Of a stretch of DNA of 64,000 nt, positions 26,252-35,967 are shown one piece after another. Numbering within the stretch: the first letter of the stretch is position 1; every line of letters starts with the position of its first letter. This DNA comes from a virus. Made by a program: the position numbers and the translations under genes. The notes beneath the pieces were generated by a model. The model saw nothing but the letters and a program-made list of their open reading frames with translations, searched no databases and was not told where the DNA came from. The stretch covers positions 1 through 64,000 of IMG/VR virus record IMGVR_UViG_3300033571_018919. The stretch is one strand, 5' to 3'.

Positions 26252-28792
26252 ATGACAACAAAATATTTTAACGTCAAACAGGGTATAACAACTGGTAATG
26301 TTGTTATTGACGCAGCTACTGGTAACCTAGCTAATGTAGGGAATATAACTGCGCTAACCGGAATTACAGCAAACTTAGGTAATTTAGTAATTTCGAATCA
26401 CTTTCAAGGTAATGGTAGTCAGTTATCAGGTTTAGCTGGGGCGAATATTACTGGGCAAGTAGGTAATGCATTAATATCTGGTACAGTTTACACAAATGCT
26501 CAACCCAACATCACTAGTTTAGGTACATTAAGTTCTGTTGATATTACTGGTAATGCGACTGCAGGTAATATTACTGGTGCTAATTTAATTTCAGGTAATT
26601 TTATTACAGGTACACTAACAACAAATGCGCAACCAAATATTACAAGCGTTGGGTTGTTATCGAGTCTAACTGTCGGGAATAGTACAGCAAATGTAGAAAT
26701 TTCAGTAGGAGTTAATGGCACACTAAACGCTACTGCTAATATCACAGCACCTTATTTTATTGGTAACGTTCAAGGTAATATAAGTGGTAATATTGTTGTA
26801 CCGGGTAATAACACTGCTGTATTGTTTAATAATTCAGGAAATGCAGGTGCAAGTGATGCATTTACGTTTAATCAATCTACGAATGTAGTAACAATTAGTG
26901 GTAATTTAACATCAGTAAATGCAAATTTAGGAAACTTAACGGTATCAAATTACTTTCAAGGTAATGGATATTTAATTACTAATATAAATGGAAGTAATGT
27001 TTCTGGTGACGTATCAGGTGCAAATCATGCAAACGTTGCTGATAGTGCAAACAGTGTTGCTGGAGGTAATGTATCAGGTCAAGTAGGCAATGCATTACTT
27101 GCTGGAACGGTTTATACAAATGCACAGCCTAATATTACAAGCTTAGGTACTCTAGCTAATCTTGTAGTGACAGGTACAGCGAATACAGGTGATGCACTTA
27201 TAAGTGGTAATGCAACCGTTACTGGTAACTTAACTGTTCAAGGCAATACGATTTATGCGAATGTAGAAACTCTTGTTGTTGAAGATCCAATCATTGAACT
27301 TGGCGGCGGTCCAAATGGTGCACCACTTACCACAAATGACGGCAAAGATAGAGGTACATTATTACATTACTATACAACAGCTCCGATTGATGCATTTATG
27401 GGTTGGGATAATAGTAATGGGGAATTTGGTTTCGGTAGTAACGTAACAAATTCAAGTGAGGTGATGACCTTCAACAGTTACGGTAATATTAGAGCAGGAT
27501 ACTTCTTAGGAAACGGTAGTCTATTAACTGGTGTTGCTACATCAGCGACAGCTAATACCGTAACTGATGGGTCACAGCCAAATATTACTAGTGTAGGTAC
27601 ATTGACTACACTCACAGTTTCAGGTAATGTTACCTCAGGTAATGCAAGCTTAGGAAATTTAGTTGTAGGTAATTATTTCAGTGGTGACGGTAGTTTACTT
27701 ACTAACTTAAACGGTAGTAATGTAACTGGGACCGTAGCAAATGCTAACTATGCAACTTATGCAGGAACAGTACTAACAAACGCACAACCTAACATTACAA
27801 GCGTTGGCACACTAACAAGCTTAGATGTAACCGGTAATGTAAGCGCAGGCAATATTAAGTCAGATAACTTATTATATGCAAATGGTACCCCATACGTATT
27901 CACTACAAATGCAGCAGGTAGCAATACACAAGTTCAGTTTAATGATGGTAATGCATTTGCTGGTAGTGCAAACTTTACATTTAATAAGGGAACAAACACA
28001 TTAAGTGTAACTAATATTGTTGCCAATGGTGCAGGGTTAACAAGCGTCCCAGGTGGTAATATAACAGGTCAGGTAGCAAATGCATTAGTAGCCGGTACCG
28101 TGTATACAGCAGCACAACCAAACATCACTAGTGTTGGCACACTAAGTAGCTTAACGGTTACTGGTTTAATTACTGCAACAGCAAATGGTGTAAAAACTGC
28201 AAACATCTACGACAGTACAGGTACACTAACATTAGAAACCAAATATGGTAATAATGCAGGTGACTTAGGTGTATATGGTAATTTAGTTGTAGGAACAAGC
28301 GGTACTGGTAATGTAACAGCATATAATGCTAACTTGGGTAACTTAGTACTCGCTAACTTTATTACAGGAACACTAACAACAGGTGCTCAGCCAAATATTA
28401 CTAGTGTTGGTACATTAAGCTCATTAAATGTTTCTGGTAATACAACAACAGGTAATTTATTATTAAATGGTGGATTAACAAGTAATCGTAGTAATGTAAG
28501 TGTAACTACAAATACGGTTATCGATCAATTTGCTCCAACAACATATCGTACTGCTAAGTATATAATTAGTGCAAGCGGTGACGATGGTTATCAATCGGTT
28601 GAAACATTATTAGTGCATGATGGTACAAATTCATATATAACAATATATGGTAGTATTTGTAGTAATAATAGTGCTGATATTATTGATTTATCTAGCAACA
28701 TTAACGGTATTTCTGGTAATGTAAGTGTATATGCAACATCAACAAGTGCTAATGCAAAGGTAAACATGGTAGTGAGTTATATTAAAACATAA
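26252..28792 (+). CDS. Tail-fibre-like repeat protein (846 aa), anchor type A
   Basis: The N-terminus MTTKYFNVKQGITTGN is almost the same as that of the gene at 28831. It has seven QPNITS units, one DPIIELGG/DGKDRG module at about 27235-27506, one ANIYDSTGTLTLETKYGN unit and one NTQVQFNDGNAFAGSANFTFN unit. The last 100 residues (RTAKYIISASGDDGYQSVETLLVHDGT) are closely related to the cap of the 2642-residue protein upstream, so these two genes share both ends and differ mainly in repeat number. TAAGGAAAA precedes the ATG. Probable elongated fibre. Confidence 0.76.
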   Translation: MTTKYFNVKQGITTGNVVIDAATGNLANVGNITALTGITANLGNLVISNHFQGNGSQLSGLAGANITGQVGNALISGTVYTNAQPNITSLGTLSSVDITGNATAGNITGANLISGNFITGTLTTNAQPNITSVGLLSSLTVGNSTANVEISVGVNGTLNATANITAPYFIGNVQGNISGNIVVPGNNTAVLFNNSGNAGASDAFTFNQSTNVVTISGNLTSVNANLGNLTVSNYFQGNGYLITNINGSNVSGDVSGANHANVADSANSVAGGNVSGQVGNALLAGTVYTNAQPNITSLGTLANLVVTGTANTGDALISGNATVTGNLTVQGNTIYANVETLVVEDPIIELGGGPNGAPLTTNDGKDRGTLLHYYTTAPIDAFMGWDNSNGEFGFGSNVTNSSEVMTFNSYGNIRAGYFLGNGSLLTGVATSATANTVTDGSQPNITSVGTLTTLTVSGNVTSGNASLGNLVVGNYFSGDGSLLTNLNGSNVTGTVANANYATYAGTVLTNAQPNITSVGTLTSLDVTGNVSAGNIKSDNLLYANGTPYVFTTNAAGSNTQVQFNDGNAFAGSANFTFNKGTNTLSVTNIVANGAGLTSVPGGNITGQVANALVAGTVYTAAQPNITSVGTLSSLTVTGLITATANGVKTANIYDSTGTLTLETKYGNNAGDLGVYGNLVVGTSGTGNVTAYNANLGNLVLANFITGTLTTGAQPNITSVGTLSSLNVSGNTTTGNLLLNGGLTSNRSNVSVTTNTVIDQFAPTTYRTAKYIISASGDDGYQSVETLLVHDGTNSYITIYGSICSNNSADIIDLSSNINGISGNVSVYATSTSANAKVNMVVSYIKT
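27235..27506 (+). repeat. DGKDRG fibre module, copy in the 846-aa gene
   Basis: Variant with VEDPIIELGGGPNGAPLTTNDGK. This subtype is shared with the copy at 43423, although that copy lies in a gene with the other anchor type. Confidence 0.75.
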
Positions 28793-28830
28793 TTTATAAA
28801 AATTAGTAAACAAACAGGGATAATGGAACT

Positions 28831-30036
28831 GTGACATTAAAGTATTTTAACGTTAAGAACGGCTTAACGACCGGCAATATTACGCTTAATTCTGGTAACA
28901 GTAATATTACGGCTAATAACTATAGTGGCACAGGAGTAATATTAACTGGTAATATAACTTCCGGTAACGCTAATTTAGGAAATCTTGCTACCGCAAACTA
29001 TTTTAGCGGAGATGGATCACTTCTCACATCAATTACAGCAGGTAATGTAACAGGTCAAGTAGGCAATGCATTAGTTGCTGGTACTGTTTACACTAATGCA
29101 CAACCTAATATCACTTCAGTTGGTACGCTGACTAGTCTAACAGTATCAGGTAACTTATCTTTTACTGGGGCCAATGCGTATTTTTCTAATATCGCAAACG
29201 TTAAAATACCAGGTGGTTCAGCCAATTATGTAATTGTAACTGATGGATCTGGAAATTTAAGTTGGGCTGCACAATCAGGCGGTGGAGGTGGTGGCACACC
29301 TGGTGGTAGTAATACACAACTACAGTTTAATGACGGCGGCAGTTTTGGTGGTACTAGTAATGTAACATATGATAAAACAACTAATACGTTATCGGTTACT
29401 GGAAATCTTGCAGTTAGTGGTGGTAATGTAAGTTTAGGTGATATTTCTAATATACACATTACCGGCGGCGCCAATGGTCAAGTAATTACTACAGATGGAT
29501 CAGGTAATTTAAGTTTTGTAAGTGCAGGTTCTACTACATATAGTACAGTTTTTGTCGATGCGTTTACAGGTAACGGTGTACAAACAAGCTTTACATTGAG
29601 TACATCACCAACAAGCATCAATACTACTCAGGTTAATTATAATGGTGTCATTGTATTACGTTCTGATTATAGTATTACAGGCAACACACTTTCTTTTACA
29701 AATGCTCCAGCTAATAATTCAAGCATTGAAGTTACTACTACTAATTTAGTTTCAGGTGGTGCCGGAAGTTTTGTAGTAAGAACATATACTGGTAATGGTA
29801 GTACTGTAAATTATAGTGTAACGAATGGAGCAACTGTAAGTAGTGTATTGGTAACACTAGACGGTGTATTACAAACACCAACAGCAGATTATACAATTAC
29901 AGGAACGACATTAACCTTTACAACAGCGCCGGGTGATAGTGTAGCAATACAAATAAGAGAATTAGCTGTAGTTCAATCTACTAGTGACGTAACAACAGGA
30001 AAAGCGATAGCAATGGCAATCGTTTTTGGATTTTAA
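28831..30036 (+). CDS. Tail-fibre-like protein (401 aa), GTG start
   Basis: The start is GTG at 28831, chosen because MTLKYFNVKNGLTTGN then aligns with the start of the preceding gene; GGA lies 3 nt upstream. It contains one QPNITSVG unit, a FSNIANVKIPGGSANYV knob unit, a glycine hinge (GGGGGGTPGGSNTQ), and two modules of the type DAFTGNGVQTSFTLSTSP and RTYTGNGSTVNYSVTNG, then VLVTLDGVLQTP. The C-terminus GKAIAMAIVFGF resembles the GLIFGG end of the 50972 gene. In both places a 118-119-residue paralogue follows immediately, so the pair moves as a unit. Confidence 0.73.
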   Translation: MTLKYFNVKNGLTTGNITLNSGNSNITANNYSGTGVILTGNITSGNANLGNLATANYFSGDGSLLTSITAGNVTGQVGNALVAGTVYTNAQPNITSVGTLTSLTVSGNLSFTGANAYFSNIANVKIPGGSANYVIVTDGSGNLSWAAQSGGGGGGTPGGSNTQLQFNDGGSFGGTSNVTYDKTTNTLSVTGNLAVSGGNVSLGDISNIHITGGANGQVITTDGSGNLSFVSAGSTTYSTVFVDAFTGNGVQTSFTLSTSPTSINTTQVNYNGVIVLRSDYSITGNTLSFTNAPANNSSIEVTTTNLVSGGAGSFVVRTYTGNGSTVNYSVTNGATVSSVLVTLDGVLQTPTADYTITGTTLTFTTAPGDSVAIQIRELAVVQSTSDVTTGKAIAMAIVFGF

Positions 30037-30045
30037 GGAAAGAAT

Positions 30046-30405
30046 ATGGCAAACCCAAATATAGTAAATGTAACTACAATTTATGGAAATACAGCAGTCG
30101 CTAACGTAACTACAAGTGCGTCAGCAATTGTTACTAACAATTCTTCAAGTGGTAAAATATATAAGGTAAATATGTTGGTAGTAGCTAATATAGACACAAG
30201 TAACAGTGCAACACTTACAGTGGATTTATATAGAGGTAGTGTTGCAACTCAAATAATAAGTAACGTTGCAATTGCAATAAACACGGCTTACACACCAATA
30301 GATAAAACATTAAGTTTATATTTGTTAGAAGGTGACAGCGTAAGAGTCACTGCAAACGCAAATAGTAGATTGCAAGCAGTATGTAGCTGGGAAGAAATTA
30401 ATTAA
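30046..30405 (+). CDS. Small virion-type protein, paralogue of the gene at 52887
   Basis: This 119-residue, beta-rich, Asn/Thr/Val-rich protein (MANPNIVNVTTIYGNT; SLYLLEGDSVRVTANANSRLQ) begins 9 nt after the preceding stop with an AAGGAAAG site. It shares length and layout with the 118-residue protein at 52887: N-terminal NxVTT or NLTTV strand, a central (D)KxxxVxVxN strand and LLEGDxVxVxANxxS near the end. I do not recognise a named family. A jelly-roll-like decoration or fibre-cap protein is an inference from this pattern and from its pairing with fibre genes. Confidence 0.68.
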   Translation: MANPNIVNVTTIYGNTAVANVTTSASAIVTNNSSSGKIYKVNMLVVANIDTSNSATLTVDLYRGSVATQIISNVAIAINTAYTPIDKTLSLYLLEGDSVRVTANANSRLQAVCSWEEIN

Positions 30406-30407
30406 AA

Positions 30408-33400
30408 ATGTTTAATAGTGGGTTTAGGGGTAAAAGAGCTTCCGATAATACAGGTACAGTTGACAAACAAAGTCAGTTTGTGCAACAGAAGTACCCACAA
30501 CCTAGTATTACTGGGTATAGTATTCAGGGCAGTGACGATACAGCATTAAACCCAGCCGGTGGACAAACAGTATTAGTAAATGGTACTGGTTTTGCAAGCG
30601 GCGCCGCAGTTACAGTAAATGGTGTAACAATTAGCCCAGTTACAGTTATAAGTCCAACACAATTAAGTTTTACAAGTACAGCATTAGCAGGTGGAAGTTA
30701 TACACTAATCGTTTATAATAGTACAGGCGGCGCAGCTATATTAGTACCGGGTTTGGTTTACTCTAGTGTGCCTACATATACTACTCCAGCTGGAAGTATT
30801 GGTACAAGCTATGAAACTAGACCAATTAATACTAGTGTAGTTGCAACCAGCGATAGTCCCATTACTTATAGTTTAGCAAGTGGAAGTTTGCCTAGTGGTG
30901 CAACACTTTATGCAAATGGTGTAATTACAGGAACAAGTCCTATTGAAAGTGGCAGCACAACATATACTTTTGCTATCAAAGCAGAAGATGCAGAATTACA
31001 GGACGTTACTCGCACCTTCACATTAACAGTTAATACTGATGTAGTGACATGGAGTAGTCCGGCAAGTGGTGCAGTAATTTCTACTTACGAATATCTACCA
31101 ATAGCTAACACTACATTAACAGCAACAAGTGCAGCAGGGTATGGTGTTCAATATAGTGGAACAAACTTACCTACTGGTATTAATATAAGCGGCAATTTAT
31201 TAGTCGGTACAGCAAACACAGTAGCAAATACAAACATAACATTAACAGCAACAGCAAATACAACAAATAGAACTGCAAACAGAACGGCTTATATAAATGT
31301 GCAACAGGATGCAGTAACATGGAATAGTCCCGCTGACAATACGACATATACGGTGGCTGCAAATACAGCAATTAGTAACGTATCATTAAATGCAACTAGT
31401 GCTGCAGGTTTTGGTGTAGTATATGCAGCAAATACATTACCCACTGGATTAACTTTATCGGGAAATATAATTGCTGGAACACCAACTGCTGTAGCAAATA
31501 CTTCTTCATTATTAACTGCAACAGCGAATACATCTAATAGAACTGCTACAAGAACAATTAATTGGGTAGTACAATTAGGAAATGATCCATATTTTAATTT
31601 AACTACACTCTTATTATCAGGGGAAACAACAAGTCCTTACTGGATACAGGATGCAAGTACGAATGGTTTCGCATTAACAGTAAATGGCGATACAAGACCA
31701 GTTGCTTTGAGTCCATATAATGTAAGCTGGAGTAATTATTTTGATGGCAATGGTGATTATTTAAGTACACCTGCAAATACTGCATTTTCATTTGGTACAG
31801 GTGATTTTACTATAGAATGTTGGATAAACACAAGCGTTGGTGGTCTTGCGCCCGGTCCCGGATATTCACGTAGTATTATGTCAATGGGTGATTTAGTTTT
31901 TTATTTAAGAGTATCACAATATCATGGCGGAACTAACGGAGCTTTAAGAGTAAGCGGATTGACTCCAATAGATGGATCTACTGTTACACTAACTGATGGA
32001 TTTTGGCATCACATTGCAGTTGTTAGACAATCAAGTGTAGTAAGATATTGGATAGATGGGGTTTATCAAACAGAAGCATCTGGGTCAACTGTAACAACTA
32101 ACTTTACTAATAATAATTTAAATGTAATAGGAGCACAAAGTAATCCAGTAGAAGGTTGGTTTAATGGATATATTAGTAATGTAAGAGTAGTTAAAGGTAC
32201 AGCAGTATATATAGGAACAGCTAACTTTGTTCCTAGCACATCTCCATTAACTGCTGTATCAGGTACAAGTTTATTAACATGTCAAAGTAATAGATTTATT
32301 GATAATAGTACAAATAGTTTTACGATATCTGTGTTTGGCAATACGTTTATTTCAAATTACGGGGGTGTAACAGAAACAGATTTAACAACAGGTAGTGGTT
32401 ATTTTGATGGATCAACAGATTATATTACGCAAACCACAAATTCAAGTTATGGTTTTGGTACTGGAGATTTTACAATTGAATTTTGGTTGTATTTGAATAG
32501 TACGGGGCTACAAACTATTTACAGTAACTTAGCTTCTGCATCTAGTACTAATCCTCATATCTATATTAGTAGTACTATACGATATTTTACTGCCAGTGCT
32601 GATAGAATTACTGGAAGTTCGTTAAGCACTAGTATATGGTATCATATTGCGGTAGCTCGTGCCTCAGGATCAACCAAACTTTTCATAAATGGCACACAAT
32701 CTGGATCGACTTATACCGATGGAAATAATTATGGGGCAACTGCACCTTTAGGTATTGGAACTTATTGGGAAGGTGGTTCACCGTATACGTCAAGTACATT
32801 ATTTGGATATATAAACAATTTGCGTGTTGTAAAGGGAACCGCAGTCTATACTTCAAACTTCACCCCGCCGGCATCACCTCTTACCGCAGTTGCAAATACA
32901 AGTCTATTAACATTGCAAAATAGATTTGGTGAAAACAACAATCGTTTTGTTGATACATCTGGTATTAATAATATTATTACACGCAATGGTAATCCAACGC
33001 AAGGTACATTTAGTCCATTTAGTCAAACAGGTTGGAGTAATTATTTTGATGGAAATAGTGATTATATTTCAACAACACTACCTACTGCAATAGGTACAAG
33101 TAATTTTACATTTGAGGCGTGGGTTTACAGAGCAGCTCAAGCCAGTAATGATAGTATTTTTACTATTGGGGGTACTGGTAATTTATATGTACAATTTTAT
33201 TTAACGTATTTTAGATGTTGGGTCGGAGGTTTAAGTTCATCATTTCTTGAGTATGACGGAGTTGTAAATAATACATGGTACCATGTTGCCTGTACAAGAT
33301 CAGGTTCTACTGTTAGATTATTTTTAAATGGTACACTAAGAGCTTCAGGATCAACATCACAGAATTTAACAGATACAACTACTAGAATAGGTGCATTAGA

Positions 33401-35489
33401 TTTAAGTGCTGGAACTTGGTGGACAGGATATATTAGTAATTTACGACTTGTTATAGGAACGGCTCTTTATACTGCAACATTTACTCCGTCAACTACTCCA
33501 CTTGCACCGGTCACAAATACTGCATTATTAACCTGTCAAACATATAGAATAATAGACAATAGTGGTAATAGACTAACATTAACAAGAAATGGTGATGTCA
33601 GTACTCATTCGTTTGGGCCATTTGGACCATCAATAACTACACCAGTAAGTTACAGTGGCTATTTTGATGGAAATGATTCTTTAACTTATACACATGGTTC
33701 AGAGTTGGCTTTTGGCACAGGTGATTTCACAATAGAATATTGGTTGTATGCTAACAGTGCCGTACATCAAGGTATCCTGCAGGGTGATATCAACGTAGGT
33801 TGGGGATTATTTGTTTTAAGTGGAACTCTTTATTGGCAAAGTGTGGTTAATCAAGTCAATCGGTTAACTGCGAGTGTGGCTGCATATTTAACAGCCATAT
33901 GGAGGCACTGGGCACTAGTGCGGTCGAGCGGAACCCTAAGTTTATATATTGATGGGCAGTTGATTACATCAGTAGCGGACAGCACAAACTATTCTGATGC
34001 ATCAGGCACTTTCTATATTGGTCAGGCTCCGGTACTCGCCATATACATAAATGGATACTTATCAAATTTAAGAATAGTAAAAGGCACCGCAGTATACACT
34101 TCTAATTTTACACCACCAACTAGCCCATTAACTGCAATTGCAAATACAAGTTTATTGACATGTCAATCAAGTACATTTATCGATAACAGTGCAAACTATT
34201 TTACAATAACTGCGAGTGGTAATACAATACCATCAGAATTTAATCCATTTGGAATAACTTCTGCAACAGGTGGAAGTGCAACGTATTCAGTAGCCACTAT
34301 TGGTGGAAGTTCATACTTTGATGGCACAGGAGATTATTTGACTGTACTTGATAATGTTGGATTTCACTTTACAGGTAATTTTACAATTGAAGCATGGGTA
34401 TATAGAAGCAGTACAGCATATGGATGTATAGCAGCACAGTGGGTGGCAAATTCGCCGTCAGATACATCATGGATATTCAGTGTTAACGCCAATGGTACAA
34501 TTTATTTTGCATATAATATATCCGGCGCAGTTGGCACTTCGGGTACCACTGCAATTGCCACTCCGTTTCAATGGAATCACGTAGCGGTTACACGGTTGGG
34601 AACTACTCTAAGATTTTTTGTAAACGGAGTTGTTGATGCAAGTACTTTTACTGTCTCTGGTTCATTTGTGAATTCAGCCGGAGCCGTAACTGTTGGAATT
34701 GTTAATACTAGTGACGGCGGTGCATTTAACGGATTCATTCATGGTCCTAGAATAGTACAAGGTAAAGCACTATACACAACGTCATTCTCACCTAGTACTA
34801 CACCTTTACAATCTATTAATGCAACTTCGTTGTTAGTGACGGGAACTAACGCAGGCATATTTGATTATACAAGTAGAATGAGTTTAGAAACTGTAGGTAG
34901 TAGTACTCAACTCTCTACATTAGTTAAAAAGTTTGGTAATTCTAGTATGTCGTTTAATGGATCGACAACCAGCTTAACTAGTTCAGCAACGATAACTTCG
35001 CCTCAATTATCGTTTGGTGCCGGCAACTTTACAATAGAAGGATGGTTTTATTTTAACAGTGTTGCATCAAGAGCAGCAATAATAAATCAAGGTTGGGGCG
35101 AAACAGGATATAATACCCAAGGTGGTTTTACATTCGATATAGCAGGAAATACTGGTGGCGCACTTTCATTAGCTGTAGGAACTGAAAATTCAGGTGCGTT
35201 TTGGTTACAGAGTATGGGATCATTTACAACTGGCGTGTGGTATCATATAGCATTGGTTAGAAATGGAGTTAATATTAGCGTATATTCTAATGGAACATCT
35301 ATAGGATCAGGTAATTTATCTGGAGGAGCAAGCACACTTGTAGGTAATATGGGAAGAATAACTATAGGCTCATATCAAAATGGCGGTTTCCCATTCAATG
35401 GTTATGTTGACGATTTTAGAATAACTAAAGGATATGCAAGATATACAGGTAATTTTACAGCACCAACAAGTGCATTTAGTCTATTTTAA
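30408..35489 (+). CDS. Giant adhesin with IPT/TIG, Ig-like and six LamG-like domains
   Basis: This protein has 1693 residues. After a short basic N-terminus comes an IPT/TIG domain (about 33-118: PAGGQTVLVNGTGF). Next is a putative Ig domain (about 120-212: YSLASGSLPSGATLYANGVITG), then two cadherin/Ig-like repeats beginning DxVTWxSPA. Six concanavalin-type LamG domains start near residues 444, 665, 878, 1084, 1302 and 1515. Each shows YFDGxGDY, FTIExW, (H)HIAVxR and a closing GYISNxRVVKGTAVYT. Linkers of the type SLLTCQSNRFIDNSTN separate them. LamG folds commonly bind glycans, so this looks like a multivalent carbohydrate-binding tail protein. The fourth LamG (about 33.66-34.06 kb) looks somewhat richer in GC by eye. 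Confidence 0.78.
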   Translation: MFNSGFRGKRASDNTGTVDKQSQFVQQKYPQPSITGYSIQGSDDTALNPAGGQTVLVNGTGFASGAAVTVNGVTISPVTVISPTQLSFTSTALAGGSYTLIVYNSTGGAAILVPGLVYSSVPTYTTPAGSIGTSYETRPINTSVVATSDSPITYSLASGSLPSGATLYANGVITGTSPIESGSTTYTFAIKAEDAELQDVTRTFTLTVNTDVVTWSSPASGAVISTYEYLPIANTTLTATSAAGYGVQYSGTNLPTGINISGNLLVGTANTVANTNITLTATANTTNRTANRTAYINVQQDAVTWNSPADNTTYTVAANTAISNVSLNATSAAGFGVVYAANTLPTGLTLSGNIIAGTPTAVANTSSLLTATANTSNRTATRTINWVVQLGNDPYFNLTTLLLSGETTSPYWIQDASTNGFALTVNGDTRPVALSPYNVSWSNYFDGNGDYLSTPANTAFSFGTGDFTIECWINTSVGGLAPGPGYSRSIMSMGDLVFYLRVSQYHGGTNGALRVSGLTPIDGSTVTLTDGFWHHIAVVRQSSVVRYWIDGVYQTEASGSTVTTNFTNNNLNVIGAQSNPVEGWFNGYISNVRVVKGTAVYIGTANFVPSTSPLTAVSGTSLLTCQSNRFIDNSTNSFTISVFGNTFISNYGGVTETDLTTGSGYFDGSTDYITQTTNSSYGFGTGDFTIEFWLYLNSTGLQTIYSNLASASSTNPHIYISSTIRYFTASADRITGSSLSTSIWYHIAVARASGSTKLFINGTQSGSTYTDGNNYGATAPLGIGTYWEGGSPYTSSTLFGYINNLRVVKGTAVYTSNFTPPASPLTAVANTSLLTLQNRFGENNNRFVDTSGINNIITRNGNPTQGTFSPFSQTGWSNYFDGNSDYISTTLPTAIGTSNFTFEAWVYRAAQASNDSIFTIGGTGNLYVQFYLTYFRCWVGGLSSSFLEYDGVVNNTWYHVACTRSGSTVRLFLNGTLRASGSTSQNLTDTTTRIGALDLSAGTWWTGYISNLRLVIGTALYTATFTPSTTPLAPVTNTALLTCQTYRIIDNSGNRLTLTRNGDVSTHSFGPFGPSITTPVSYSGYFDGNDSLTYTHGSELAFGTGDFTIEYWLYANSAVHQGILQGDINVGWGLFVLSGTLYWQSVVNQVNRLTASVAAYLTAIWRHWALVRSSGTLSLYIDGQLITSVADSTNYSDASGTFYIGQAPVLAIYINGYLSNLRIVKGTAVYTSNFTPPTSPLTAIANTSLLTCQSSTFIDNSANYFTITASGNTIPSEFNPFGITSATGGSATYSVATIGGSSYFDGTGDYLTVLDNVGFHFTGNFTIEAWVYRSSTAYGCIAAQWVANSPSDTSWIFSVNANGTIYFAYNISGAVGTSGTTAIATPFQWNHVAVTRLGTTLRFFVNGVVDASTFTVSGSFVNSAGAVTVGIVNTSDGGAFNGFIHGPRIVQGKALYTTSFSPSTTPLQSINATSLLVTGTNAGIFDYTSRMSLETVGSSTQLSTLVKKFGNSSMSFNGSTTSLTSSATITSPQLSFGAGNFTIEGWFYFNSVASRAAIINQGWGETGYNTQGGFTFDIAGNTGGALSLAVGTENSGAFWLQSMGSFTTGVWYHIALVRNGVNISVYSNGTSIGSGNLSGGASTLVGNMGRITIGSYQNGGFPFNGYVDDFRITKGYARYTGNFTAPTSAFSLF
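32890..33050 (+). repeat. Conserved LamG linker, copy 1
   Basis: DNA encoding the GENNNRFVDTSG linker before the third LamG domain. It is about 90% identical by eye to the copy near 48980-49140 and similar to that near 38545-38690, whereas the flanking LamG cores are far more diverged. Confidence 0.7.
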
Positions 35490-35501
35490 GGATTATAAAT
35501 A

Positions 35502-35963
35502 ATGACAACAAAAGTTTCAACATTAATGATTAATCAAACCGGTAATGTAAATTTTACCGGGTCAAACGTAAGTTTGGGTAATGTTGCAAACTTACATATT
35601 AGTGGTGGTAACAGTGGACAAGCATTAACAACTGATGGTAGTGGTAATTTAAGTTTTGGCAATGTTGCAAGTTATACATATTCAAGTGTTAGTGGTAATA
35701 CTAGCTTAGTTGCATCAACTAGATATATTGTTGATACGTCAACTGCAAACATTACATTAACATTACCATCTAGTCCAACATTTGGAGATGAAATAGGTAT
35801 AATAGACGGTACTGGAAATGCAAACACTAATGCAATTACTATTAATAGAAATGGTTCTAATATACAAGGGGATGCAAGTAATTTAACGGTTACTACTAAT
35901 AGAGCAGCATTTGTCCTAGTTTATTACAATGCAGCACAAGGTTGGATATTAACACAGGTATAA
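35502..35963 (+). CDS. Short fibre tip-like protein
   Basis: This 153-residue protein has an N-terminal half consisting of one knob unit (VSLGNVANLHISGGNSGQALTTDGSGNLSF). The C-terminal half is a beta domain: RYIVDTSTANITLTLPSSPTFGDEIGIIDGTGN, a NAITINRNGSNIQG segment and a VLVYYNAAQGWILTQV end. The same C-terminal domain ends the 1023-residue protein at 42434 (YFVDTSAGAKTMTLP; CTINRNGHNIQG; GWKILEVV). This gene is thus a free-standing copy of a fibre cap, possibly a trimeric tip. AAGG lies 10 nt before the ATG, and a TATAAATA sequence fills the gap between the two. Confidence 0.72.
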   Translation: MTTKVSTLMINQTGNVNFTGSNVSLGNVANLHISGGNSGQALTTDGSGNLSFGNVASYTYSSVSGNTSLVASTRYIVDTSTANITLTLPSSPTFGDEIGIIDGTGNANTNAITINRNGSNIQGDASNLTVTTNRAAFVLVYYNAAQGWILTQV

Positions 35964-35967
35964 TAAA

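Noticed and set aside
16124-30036. CRISPR-like or tandem non-coding repeat array
   Set aside because: The repeats are in frame, vary at synonymous sites and lie within long intact genes. There are no constant repeat-spacer units.
35494-35501. TATAAATA directly before the ATG at 35502 as a late promoter
   Set aside because: Initiation with normal spacing would fall inside the gene and remove both the AAGG site and the start codon. Treated as chance in an AT-rich gap, though it matches the consensus exactly.
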